Part shown: one piece after another, positions 21,971 through 33,640 of the stretch
How the letters are laid out: the number at the start of each line of letters is the position of its first letter
How positions within the stretch are numbered: the first letter of the stretch is position 1
NCBI GenBank assembly: GCA_027382625.1
Contig: JAJKFJ010022179.1
Location: 1 to 64,000, forward strand
Origin: Tetmemena sp. SeJ-2015
Lineage: Eukaryota > Ciliophora > Spirotrichea > Sporadotrichida > Oxytrichidae
Direction: 5' to 3'
Length of the DNA: 64,000 nucleotides
Made by a program: the position numbers and the translations under genes
The notes under the pieces: model-generated
Told to the model about the DNA's origin: nothing
What the model saw: only the letters and a program-made list of their open reading frames with translations
Database searches by the model: none

Positions 21971-22606
21971 AGTTTCTTCAGTAAATCACATTATCATTCT
22001 ACTTTAATGCAAGGGCTTACTATGGCTAGATATTCTATTTATAAGAAAAATATTATTCAAATCCTCTCTCTTATTGTAATCTGACAATAGCTTATTTTTT
22101 AATTGATTTATAGTTCTTTCTTAACTACTCAACGATTTCTAAAGACTTTTTCCCTCAAACTTTAGTGAGGTTATTCGTCCTGGATAGTTTAAATTTAAGA
22201 CAAGTATAGTTAAGAAAATAGAGAATCATAGAATTTGAATTAATTATGTCCGACTTTTACTTCCTTCTATTGTATAATATTTTCTTTTGTAATAAATATA
22301 GAATTAAAGCTATCAAATTGATAAAACTATAAATTGCATCTTTTAATGAAGATCCATATTTATGTTAAGAATGAAATATTAAAGAGCAAAAGATTATCAA
22401 TTAAGAGAAATTATTGAGAATAATTAATTCAAAGAACAAAAATATCAAATTGTCTTATAAATAGTATTAAAGAAATTCAAATATTTTTAAAAAAATATTT
22501 CATTTTTTAAGTAAAGAAGAAAATTTTGAAAGATTTAATTTAAGAAAATTAAAATAAAAAATATTCAGCATTTTAAATTCATGCAATATTATAAATACGA
22601 ATATTA
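21971..22606. other. AT-rich intergenic, nothing recognised
   Basis: 3' flank of DOMON B and upstream DNA of the tetraspanin array. No gene seen. Confidence 0.5.
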
Positions 22607-25011
22607 ATGTCGATGATCTCTTCTAAAGGCTGCAAATACTTTTTTGCGTTACTTTCTCTTTTGATACTGGTAAGTGTAACCATAAAAGTCCTCGTTAAAA
22701 TTAAATAAAAATATTTGTTAACTAGGGGTTTTACATTCTATTCCTGAATCAGAATTATAGGGTAGAATTATTTTAAAAAGGTGATAATTTAAAATATAAG
22801 TAAGTGGTTTAAGAGGATGGCAGATAGTGCTTAAGATTGATTTTCTTCGTTACGAAATAAATAATTTCTTATTTAATAATCCCAAAGCTGTCGTAACAGC
22901 CAAAAATCATACCATCAAAATACTCTACTTTAATATATTTTTAATTAATCCTTTTTAAGATTATAAGAGAGACTTTAGTGTTTTATTAAAATGTTTAAAT
23001 GATCTAGACCATTTCTTAAAATATTTTTCTCTAAAATGCTACAATAATTACTTTAACATAAGAAGTCTTTTCCTTATCAAAATTATTCCAATAGTTATAT
23101 TTTTGGATAAATTATTAATCCTATAAATTATCAATTTATAATGGAACTTAAATCGAAAAGCAGTCAAAAATGATAAGTATGCATATAGATAGCAGGAGTA
23201 ATGGTATTAATATTTTCCGCATTGTCAAAACTCTGCCAATTTTTGATGAAAATGGTGACATGCGATACTATGGCAACTTGGCATTTGCAATTACCCTCGC
23301 CATAGGAATAATCACCGCACTTACAGGGATCATTGGGCTAGTCATCAGTAATAAGTTTAGTAAAAAGCTCTCTATTGCAGTAAGTTTTGAAAATATATTT
23401 CCCCATTAAAATAGAAAAAGATATCACCAAATTTCGATAATCCATTTCCAATACTTGCTAAAGCAGTTTAAATCTTTAATAGTTCGCAATATTGATCTTC
23501 TGCATTTGTTGTGGACTACTTACAAGTGGAATTGTTTTTCTAGCAACTTAAGGTATTCCTTAGCAATGATAATTGTGCTTTTATAGCTGAGATAGACAAC
23601 CTTTTGCTAGCAATGTGCAGAGGAGTGAAGATATGGGAGTTCTAAGATAACAAGAACCTTCATTCCACTTAATATTATATTTATTCATAACTGGATGATC
23701 TACTCTGCAAACTATGATGTGCTTTTATAAAGCTTGGCAGCTGAGAAGATGTGTACTGACAGATGCTTATGTGACTACACAATCTATAATCCCTCTCAGT
23801 GGTCAGAAAAAACACTAAACCAGTTTGGAAGAACGCAGCAAACTATATACGTCGATGGAAATATTTAGTCTTCAGGCATCAATGATCAAGAATCTAATAC
23901 TCGGGAGCCTTTGAGATTCACAACTAAAGATGGTTACACTAACTTTTACAAGTGCTATCAGTCTCTATTGCAAGAAAATTAAATTAAATACGATATCAAC
24001 CCCGAAAGCTTCAAGATAGCACAGAGTTTGGAAATGACACTGGGATGTAATAGCTTCTGCGAAAATTCGGCTTTCTATATATTTGAAAGTATAGACTAAG
24101 GTATGCCTCAAGACTAATGCAACCTAAAAGTAAAGCGAATTTTTACTCTGATTTATGAAAGCTCAGCTGCTATAATGATCTGTGCCTTTGTTTTCAGCTT
24201 CATCACAATTTTCGTCTACATCTTTATCTACAAGACTAAACTTATAATTGAACTTAATAAATTTTTATCTTTGTAATATTTTCTTCTCTTGAATGAATTG
24301 CATGGATATACATTTTATTTCCTCTTTCACATGATTAATTGCAATGTATTGATTAAAGTTTAGAGAATATGAGCTCTACAAAAAGCTAAATAACTCATCG
24401 GGGAGCCATCATTCTATGAATGTTGAAAACCTCGAAGATGGAGATATTGGAAGGGGCTAATAGGAACCAAGCTTCAAAAGAATTGACAAAGTTACCTCCA
24501 CTTCCCCTTCACCAGTCAAGAGTGCACATGATTCTATGAAATACGGTAAACAAAGACAGAGAGAAGAATTCAAAGCGGAAAATGATGATACACAAGAAGC
24601 TGAAAATATATACAATATTTTTGGATGTTTTAATTATCTTAAAATGAAATGGAAATGGAAGAAGCTGATCACCAGTCCAAATTAGGTTCAATCAGTTGTT
24701 TGAGAATGGATCTGATCAGTTTAATGACCACAAGCAAATGAAAATAAGCGTTTTAGCTCATAAAATTTGGAAGACACTTTATAAATATTATTTAATTCTT
24801 ATAAATAAAGTATGTCCATTAACTATTCTATAAAAAAAGAGAACTTAACTAAAACATTCATAAGAAGTCTTAAATTTTTATTTAGTTAAATATAGATTTT
24901 TAATATAATGCAACTTTTATTTTTAAATTTAAAGATGATGATCAGCTTAGAGTTGCAGCTTAGTCTGACGAGACACCAGGATCAGCGAAGTAGTTAGTTA
25001 ATCAAATTTGA
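22607..25011 (+). CDS. Tetraspanin-like protein 1
   Basis: Exon 1 (22607) encodes MSMISSKGCKYFFALLSLLI up to a GTAAGTG donor. A second membrane segment is at 23280-23350 (ITLAIGIITALTGIIGL) and a third at 23485-23545 (ILIFCICCGLLTSGIVFL). The large outer loop (23690-24160) has a paired Cys motif (CTDRCLCDY), the family element TLNQFGRT, and a second Cys pair (GCNSFCENSAF). A fourth membrane segment ends the domain (IMICAFVFSFITIFVYI), then a charged tail runs to TGA 25011. It has four membrane spans and a Cys-rich loop between the last two, as in tetraspanins, though without a clear CCG. Frames shift between pieces, so introns and IESs interrupt it. It is first in an array of five relatives. 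Confidence 0.65.
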
Positions 25012-25117
25012 CACTCAAGAGAAATTTAATTTATTTCTTTTATCATTTATTTTGTTTGACATTTTTTTAAAAAAATTATATTTGCAGTAAGTTAGTGACT
25101 AATCTCATCGTCAATTA

Positions 25118-26199
25118 ATGCGCCTGATAATATCATTGCTATTTATATCTTAAATTTGTGACTTATTTGTTGGTGCATAGTTCACATTCCTTGTCTTTAA
25201 TAAATATAATTTATTTACGTTGTGTGGAGTAATCCTGGCAAGTGGCTACTATTGGTATTCTATTTCTTATGTATCACTTTATGAATCAATTAATTATTTG
25301 GAATAGTTGATGAAGATTTAAAGTAAGTTAGGATAGCTGCTTTAATAAGACAATGAATTTTTCAGAATATCTTTTTATCTTTATTTGCTAGCTATAGACT
25401 ATATTTCACTAATTTTATGTCCAACTTTAATTCAAATTTAAAACTCAAATCTTACCTTTTACAATAGTTAGCGCTGATAAGATGCTAGATTAGATGTGCT
25501 TAATTTTATCTCCACCTACAAAACAACCATTGAAGATTATGCAAAATCTGCTCGAGTATAGCAAATATTACTCTCATGATCATATTAAAAATGTTACTTT
25601 GAAACATTAAATCTGGCTTTGATGAGCAAAGACTACATGTGCACATAAACTTGCCCCTGCGATGCAAAAACTTTCTCGATAGCTCTAGATAACAATCTCT
25701 GGAATGATACAGTGCTTAATGGCCATGATAGAGAAATGCCCAGCTATTCTAATCAACAGCAGATCGAAGGATCTCAAAGAGGCAAATATGACCCACTAGT
25801 CTTTGGCGATTAGAACACTGAGATCAGCTACAAATAATTCATAGATTGCTATCATAAGATTGCTGAAGAGGAGCCTATGATGTTTATTTTATTAGAGCCA
25901 TAGAGTTTTGAAGTTTCTTCAGAGCACATAGAGCTATCTAGGATCTTGGAGACCTACTTCGACTGCAACAACTTTTGCCAGCTGCCTTTGTTTTACGTTT
26001 ATAAGGATCTGTCTCACGGGCCCTAGACTCACTCTTGCAAGCCTAAGTTTAAGCATCTAGTGGATCTCTCTTCAAAACTGCTGGAAACTTTCTTGATAGG
26101 CTGCTTTAAAATATAATGTAGTAATGCTGCTTCTCATTTGCATTCTTTGTGCTATTTGTTCAGTTGTGCATGTGCTTCTCTCGAGTTTCAAAAGATTGA
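25118..26199 (+). CDS. Tetraspanin-like protein 2
   Basis: The ATG at 25118 opens a frame that runs about 330 codons with only two TGAs (after YNSQR and after QQILLS). Hydrophobic segments come early (LFTLCGVILASGYYWYS). The outer loop has MCTQTCPCDAKT and a second Cys pair CNNFCQLPLFYVYKDLSHGP. Near the end GCTGCTT occurs at 26100 and 26126. Removing 26 bp joins ETFLIGC to FSFAFFVLFVQLCMCF, a good fourth span, ending at TGA 26199. An alternative frame beyond it gives an acidic tail (EEQEIEMAQRGAQEVQAY, to about 26340), so the true end is uncertain. The TGAs may be decay, tiny IESs (TCATGATCAT surrounds the second) or readthrough. Confidence 0.55.
26100..26125. other. Candidate IES, 26 bp, pointer GCTGCTT
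   Basis: A seven-base direct repeat at 26100-26106 and 26126-26132 flanks AT-rich filler. Excision yields a continuous transmembrane helix. The competing frame downstream keeps this uncertain. Confidence 0.5.
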
Positions 26200-27010
26200 A
26201 TTATATGGTAAAATAAGATGTAGCTGAGGAGTAGGAGATTGAGATGGCATAGAGAGGGGCGTAAGAAGTGCAAGCTTATACTTTAACTGATTAGGACTCG
26301 ACTATAGATGGAGTCACTGATAGGTCAACAGATTAAAATATATTATAAATTATTCTACTAGATAATATTGTTTAAAAAATTAGATAATTCAGTGAAAATT
26401 TTATTTCTATAATAAGCTTTTTGCGTTATACTTGTGATTTTTAAACTCATTGAACAAAGAAGATTTCTCTTTCCTTTGTTTATGATTATAAAATCAATTT
26501 TTAAAAGAGGATATTAGTAATATCGAAGAATTTAAAAATAACCGTATGAAATAATTAAAAACAGATGAGGAGTATAATAGAGACAACTTGTAAAGGAGTA
26601 AATAGAGTAAGCAGCAGTCATATAAGCAAGTTAATCGTGATAATGATGCTGACAGATCAACAGCCAGCAATTGAGATGAAAAGCTTAATAAATCATGCTA
26701 ATTTCATTAAGTTATATTCATTTAAAGGATTTAATTCAGAAAGCAAACTTGACTCTCTATATTCTAAATTAATATTTAAATGACCAAGTCTAAAAGATAA
26801 ATAACTAAATTAATAGCCTCCAATTAATCTAATCTTGATTTCTAAAATGTATAATTTATCAATTACAATATTTTCATTTAATAAATTTAGCTTTCGTGTA
26901 AATGTTAAAATATAATTTTCAGAAATGGAAATTTTGCAAATGAAATATAGAAATAATAAATAATAGCAGTTAATTATTGAATAATCAGGAAGCTAAAATA
27001 GAAAAGTAAA
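26200..27010. other. Intergenic with a short ORF
   Basis: Contains the possible acidic tail of the previous gene (to about 26340) and a 72-codon ORF at 26565-26783 with no recognisable domain or context. Otherwise AT-rich. Confidence 0.4.
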
Positions 27011-29407
27011 ATGTGTTGTTGCTCAGCAAAGTGCCTACGCATCTATTTCTTTGCTCTTTCTGCCGCAGTTATTGTAAGAAGCTCAAAATGATCAATCTTA
27101 AATCATTTACTGGATTCAACAAATTTCCTTATTCAATTTTTTTGTAACAAAAATGGAATCACTGCAGGTCTATTATGAGTATCTGCATGGATCATTATTT
27201 TATTTAAAATATACCAAGCGTTACAAATAGGCGATAGGAATTGTAGTTTGCATCTTTGCAGGTCTTGTTAAACTCTTTATATAATTTTCTTAATAATTTT
27301 AACCTTAGTTATATTTAAATTAATTTTCACTTTTTTATTTTTAATTAATTTATAAAGAGTTTAAGATGGAGGATGTCTTAAGAGTATTATAATTTTTGAG
27401 TTGAAATATAATTTTCACTTTAATTGGTATGAATTGATAAAATTGTAATATCCATTATAAAAATGAATAAAATAAGAAGTGAATTGCTGCGCTATGCTTC
27501 ATTAGCCACTTTCCTTATTTTGATGGTAAGAAGGAGTATATTGAGTAAATTTAGATTTCAGGCATGATTTTGCTAGCTGTTTCTGCCTCCATTTTCAAGG
27601 AATCCATCTTCTCTGCCAATCACAAATTAATAAAATAGTAAGATGAAATACTTTAAAACTATTCTTGAATGCGTATATGAATAGGAAGAAACTTAACTTG
27701 ATTTATATAATGCTTGCGATAGGACTACTAGAGATTCTAAGTAAGAATTAAGATACAAAGCGTAAATTATCTTATAGTTGGTTTAATGAGTGGTTTCTCT
27801 GGGGCAATCAGAATATTTGAGAACTCAAAGTTGTTTCAAATTTCAGTAAGTTCTATCAAATTAGAAGATTTACAAAATACTCTTTCTCTCTCAATCAAGT
27901 TTTAAATTACAAAAATATATATGTATAGTAAAATTACACTATTCTTATAAATTATAAATTATGTTTATGGACTTAATTTTATATAGAGAGCAGCCTTGAT
28001 TTTGCTTTGTTTAGTAGGTTCGGCAGTTGGCTTTGTATTCTTGCGCTAGGAATCTAGTAAGGCAAATCCTTTTAAAATAATTGGCTTTAGTATACTACGA
28101 TAATTACCTCAGCTAGATATTTATTATCAATAAATAGCAAATTATTTTAAGATATGCAAGAACTCAGTCGATTAAAGCTTATTAGCGATAGATAAAATAA
28201 ACTATGCATTAATAAGATAATTTATTTTTAGATGGTGGCGAGAACAGTTTATTCGATTTAACGAGTTACTATGAGCTTAAACTTATTGATTGGGGTAGAT
28301 AATTTATGTGCACTTAAATTATTTATATTATTTTATATGAAAAATATTGAATATGCACAAGAGAGTGTCCTTGCTCTGCAAATTTAGACGAGAACCATTT
28401 CAGTGAGATGCTCCTCAATTACTATGGAAGAACCAAACGAGAGGACAATTTGTCCTACAACCATAAAATAGTTTATAATTAAAGAATCAACCCTCTTTAT
28501 ACTGAGCTGAATGGATTTCAATATTTCTCTCAATGTCTGACCAACTATTTAGAGAATTATATTCAATTGTAATATTCTAGTAGAGAAGCAAAATGAGAAC
28601 ATGTATAACGTCCAAGATGATGTAATGAGTTTCATTCTATAATAGATTTAAATTGTACAAAATAATTCGAATCCTTGAGCAAGACTACGGATGTAGCGGC
28701 ATTTGCTAAACCGGCTTATTTGGATTATACAGGCCATTGAGCGATGGGCCTCCAACTGGTGGTTGCCTACTAGTACTTAACCAAGTAAATGATAGAACAT
28801 TAAGGCGGAGTGCAAAGGTGATGATTGTTTCAATGTTCTTCACCTTCAGCGCAATTTCTTTACAAATAGCAGCTGCTGTCAAAGCTAAATTATTTCTCAA
28901 TCAGGACTTTTTAAATTAATAAAAGTTGTCTTTATCTACTTTAGCAAGGAAGATGAATTACGGTTTTTATTGTGAAATATTTTGTTGTAAGAATTAGACA
29001 GATCATCAATATCTTAAAATATGGATTTGAGCCGATAGAAAGCACTCCAGCATGATTTTTCAATGAACGATCCCTCTGCGCTTTCATCTCCACATCGCAT
29101 AGGATTCGAAAATCACCTTGCTTAAACAGGTGACAAATTTTACCATCATAGGCAAGATGATATAGGCGATAATGATAATAGATCTAGTCAAATTGCTTTT
29201 GGAAATAGCAGAAAGACATATCAACCTTCCAGAATGATTATAAAGCCAAATCTATGTAAACTAAAATGGTATGAAGTTATAATTTAATCTAATTTGGGAA
29301 TCTAAAACCAGCATATCAGCAAACAAGCACATCATAGCAAGCATAATATTGGAAAATCTGGTGGAAGGCAACAATAATCTTAGATTATGAATATTTTATA
29401 TTGTTGA
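27011..29407 (+). CDS. Tetraspanin-like protein 3
   Basis: Exon 1 (27011) encodes MCCCSAKCLRIYFFALSAAV to a GTAAG donor. Membrane segments follow at about 27565 (GMILLAVSASIF), 27780 (VGLMSGFSGAIRIFENSKLF, ending in GTAAGT) and 27990 (AALILLCLVGSAVGFVFL). The outer loop has ECPCSANLDEN, the LLNYYGRTK element, and GCSGICQTGLFGLYRPLSDG with a downstream Cys. The fourth span is MIVSMFFTFSAISLQIAAAV. The tail contains FSMNDPSALSSPHRIGF and ends at TGA 29407. A second start-like exon (MNKIRSELLRYASLATFL at 27464) with its own GTAAG donor sits inside the gene and may be a duplicated or alternative first segment. Confidence 0.6.
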
Positions 29408-29782
29408 AGCAAGAGATATATAAACAGGCAGAGGAAATTTCATCTGCTCGAGGAGAAAAGATACCTAAGCAATAGAATCATAGCTAGTCGTACCCAACTG
29501 AAGTTTATAAGAACTCAAACACATCAAGATCTTGAGGAAGTCGAACTTTGAAATTTCTTAGAATACCATAATTATTCAACATATTTTATCAAACCATATT
29601 CATTTTTCATTATGGAATAATAAAAGAAAAAAAATTTATTATATCATATATAAATGCACTATTTCTTATTCATTCAGCATCTACACCATTGGTATATATA
29701 AACAATTTTAAGTAATTAAGGGTGTTGAAATAATACTTGTAAAATAATTTAGTCTTTGAAGTGGTAATTAAAGTTAAGAAAT

Positions 29783-31698
29783 ATGCTGTGCTTTAACTCT
29801 AAGAGATGCAGGACCTTTCATCTATTCATGGCTTTACTTATATTTGTAGGAATTTTAAATTTTAGTGTTTTAATGACTGCTGAGTATAGGTTTTTGGAAT
29901 AGGATTGCTGATATTTGCTGGATTTATTAAGAATGCAAAGATTTTGTGCAGCTAAAGCTAGATTTGTGAATACAGAGACATGGGCTTTGGATTCACTCTT
30001 TCTCTAGGTTTCTTCTCGCTATTTTAATATTATAATATATTTGTAGGGATAGTGGGATTCTTAAAAAGTAGATCAGAGCAAAGGCCTATTATGCGAATAA
30101 CGGTACACCATTTAAGCTGATTGAATTTTGAATTTAAGATATTAAAAAATAAAGATGAATTTCTGAATTCACCTATTATTCTAACTTATTTGATTTAATG
30201 TTTAGATGCTTTAAAAATTTAGGGTTTTTATTGTTTGCCAATTAATTTATTTTATAGTATGGGATTTTACTGTTAGGAATGGGTACAACTTCTTTAAATG
30301 GAGGTATAATCACTCTTAACTTAAAAAGTAAGACTTTCACCTTGAACAACAATAATAGATCGCTATTCATCTGCCCTGAACCAAGTCTGCAACTTATTCA
30401 GTTGATTTAATTATATTTTGGAATATTTTAATTAAACTCTAGTCAGAAATCTGAGTAACTTGGAGAATTGAGTTTCCTATCGCTTTTGGCTTCAACCTAT
30501 GATGAATAACTAAACTAATGGAGTGCTCGCTACATGTGTTCTGAAGATTGTCCTTGTGAAAATAGTGCGCAAATCAACCTGTATAACGAAACAACTTTAA
30601 ATTTATTTGGAAGAACCAAGAATCCCTCTGCAAGATTCATCCCCAACAATACTTTCTCTATAATCAAAAATAAAATTTAATCACTTATAATCGTTCAAGA
30701 CAAAAGTGGTTTTGCAAACTTTGAGAAATGCATGAGCTAAGTGCTCAGCAAAAGAGAAACTCAATTTTAAGTCATTTTATCATTTTTGAATTTTTACTCT
30801 CAGTCTGTGATCCCTGAATCCATTCAACTCCTCATTAATAATTCATTATTTTTTAATTCAATAAAAATTAATGCTCTTGATGTGAATTACCAGTGTGCGG
30901 GTGTCTGCAAAAATGGATTGTTTCCAATTTATGCACCAGTATCAAGAGGTCCCCCTCTGAGCACTTGCTTTGACTCTCTGCAAGCTATTATGAGAAACTA
31001 CTTGACATTTCTTTTATCTTAAACTAATATTGTAATTTGAATGTTGACAAATTTAGCTATCTTTCTACTGATGGATTTCTGTGTCTACCTAATAACTTTA
31101 ATTGCTTCATTTCTCAGGCTCTTTGTTATTCTATATTACTGAGAAGTTAACTTATTGCTATTATTTTATAGTTTATGGATTTCAGCAAAGAAAAGACCCT
31201 AGAGGGTACGATGCTTGCAAAGAACTTAGATTTATTTAAATTCCATGCAAATTTATAGATTTGAGTGGGAGCATAGGTGGCAGGTTTGCATAAGCATTGG
31301 ACTTTGAGGATTCAATAATCGGACCTGACACTCCTGGCAAAATAGGTGAGGACACTGCCTCTTCTGACATTTTTGCAATGCAGAATAGAATATCTTCAAT
31401 CTACGCAAATGTACCAAATGACTCGTTCAGAGACCCGAACGACATCAGTATAAGCTTGGATCAAAGATCAGAAGCCATAGGAGAATTTACAGAAAGAGAC
31501 ATCCCTCAAAGAATAGAACAAGTATATGTATAATCAACTTATTTAAGTCCATCTAGAGATTAGGAAAAAGAAGTCTTAGTTTTCAAGGGAATAGAAATAA
31601 GAGCTTAGCGAATAAGACTGAAAAAGTAAGATTTAAAGATAATAAAGCACAATTTTCAAATTTATTTTGCAAAAAACTATACCAATTCTAATTTATGA
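29783..31698 (+). CDS. Tetraspanin-like protein 4
   Basis: The ATG at 29783 gives MLCFNSKRCRTFHLFMALLI, the Cys-containing start shared by the family, followed by a membrane segment. A second segment is near 30260 (GILLLGMGTTSLNGG). The outer loop has CSEDCPCENSAQINLYNETT with the element TLNLFGRTK, then QCAGVCKNGLFPIYAPVSRG and a downstream Cys. A fourth span lies near 31050 (LAIFLLMDFCVYLITLI). The cytoplasmic tail is long, acidic and Ser/Asp-rich (DFEDSIIGPDTPGKIGED) and becomes basic before TGA 31698. Several frame changes imply introns or IESs. Confidence 0.6.
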
Positions 31699-31735
31699 TT
31701 ATATTAAGAATTGATATTTCATACTTAAGAGGAGG

Positions 31736-33221
31736 ATGTCTTCAAATCGGGCAGTAATTTTCTCCTTTTTTACTAATTTGAATAGATGATATCGAGAAAG
31801 TTGGAACTGGACTCTTTGGATTGATTTTGGGTCTAGGATTGATGACTATAGTCCTTGGAGCATTTAAAATTATTTTTACTTACATTAAATATTGATTTGG
31901 TTTCTTAATGGCAAAATGCTTTAAGAGATGTTGTTCTTGCTGTGTAAGTCTTTATAGAAAATATAGGTGCATTTAATAGAACTTACAAAAACATTGTTAA
32001 ATCCTCTTCACTATTATAATTATTAAGCGCACTTTGTATAGTATGGATTTTGGGTTTTAATTTGGGCTTTGATCTTTGGAGCAATCGGAGTTATTTTGCT
32101 TATCCTCGGAGGTGCCCAATGATAGGATTTAATTTAAGTTTTGAATTATTTTTTGCCTCAAACGACATTTTAGACACTGTGTGTAGTAGCTCATCTAATT
32201 CCTACTCAGACAATAAGTTGCTGAAGGATATTAAGAACTCAATTACTGACTTTGACTCAAGCATCAATAAGTGGAGCGCCCAACGCTTCTGCACAAGTTC
32301 ATGTCCTTGCTTCACTGGAAGCTACAACGCTACTCAGTGGAATGAAACAACCCTAAATAAATTCAACCGCACAAAGCTTGCAAATTACACTGCAGGTGGA
32401 GTAAGCTACGTCAGTATAGTGACTTCGACAAGCAGCTCAGCCAGCTTTAAAAACTTCAGAGATTGCTTCAACAACGTGCTTTCAAAGCAGGACTCAAACA
32501 CCTATTCCATTTCTTCCTTCACTGATGACTTCATCAAGAATGTGGAAGACATATTTGACTGCAATGGAGTTTGCAAACCAGGTCTCTTCTATTATGCTCT
32601 GGATTTAAACTAAGGACCTCCAGTCAAGAATTGCATGAACTCCCTCAAAGACACTTTCAAGAATGTGACTCTCAAATCAGGCATAGCGCTCGTTATATCT
32701 TTTGGACTTTGCTTTATCGCATTCGTAACAACTTATTGGTTCTGCAAAAAGAAGGATGACCATAGTGATCATAGTGCCCTTTATTTTAAAATTATGTCAT
32801 AGTGAGAGTAAAAAGTACGGTGGAGGAGTTACTCAAGTAAAGCCTATTGAGTCTTTTCCAGTGTACACTAATAACACACCACAAGGTGTCTCACTTAATT
32901 ATCTTATCTTTTAAGGTCCTTACCAGCCTGTTAACTCAATTTAAAACTTTAATTTTTCAAATTTGCTCAACGATGCACACTAACTCTGTGGATCTTTCGT
33001 ATATAGGCGGTGGCATGGCGACGCCTGTTGACATGTAGTAAAACTAGTACCCTACCTACATAGGCTAAGGCTACAACGAAAACTTAAAGCAAGATAAAAA
33101 TGACTTCCATGATAAGAATGACAAGCATGACAAACACGGTAAACATGATAAGCAAGGGGACAGAGATAAGAAGATATCTTCTTACGACGCTAAGAAGACC
33201 AATTACAAAAACAAGCACTGA
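31736..33221 (+). CDS. Tetraspanin-like protein 5 with His/Asp/Lys-rich tail
   Basis: A membrane segment GTGLFGLILGLGLMTIVLGA (about 31800) is followed by a TGA and then by MAKCFKRCCSC (ATG 31908) ending at a GTAAGT donor. After the intron comes a span LIFGAIGVILLILGGA. A 41-bp IES (pointer TGCC) joins it in frame to SNDILDTVCSSSSNS. The outer loop has TSSCPCFTGSY, TLNKFNRT and CNGVCKPGLFYYALDLNQGP with a downstream Cys. The last span is GIALVISFGLCFIAFVTTYW. The tail ends with repeats of Lys-His-Asp and TGA at 33221. The span upstream of the Cys-rich start may mean that segments are out of order. Confidence 0.65.
32113..32153. other. Candidate IES, 41 bp, pointer TGCC
   Basis: TGCC at 32113-32116 and 32154-32157. 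The insert contains TGA and TAG and shifts the frame (41 is not a multiple of 3). Removal joins LILGGA to SNDILDTVCSS exactly. The borders are not GT-AG. Confidence 0.7.
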
Positions 33222-33640
33222 AGTACATTAACTCGCAGCTATGAGAGGTACACCTTTTCAAATCCACATCCATATCTCTAAAGCAAAAAGACCAAGGCAA
33301 TATCAAGTTAAGTTAGCTCCACCAATATCAACTTTAGCTTTGCTGCATAAGACTCTTAGAGAAGCTTCTTTTGAATCAATTAGTTTGAGATAGAGAGAAT
33401 CTATTTCTATAAATCATAGTATCTATTTTATATTGCTTTGCTTCATAACTCAAATAGAATTTTCAAAAAGAGTTAACAAATTATTTCTTGCCAATATAGG
33501 ATTTAAAATATAGAAATCATCTTAGAACAGCTCTCTTTTTTAAATATCCTTACCTAATTAGTAAAATTGGCATCAATTGATTTCATAAAACTCGGGAATT
33601 TAGTTTATAATTATTAACAAACTTAGAGAGAGGGTCAAAA
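33222..33640. other. Intergenic, little seen
   Basis: The first 130 bp are still moderately GC-rich with an open Ser/Lys-rich stretch that may be read from another frame of the tetraspanin 5 tail. The rest is AT-rich flank. Confidence 0.4.
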
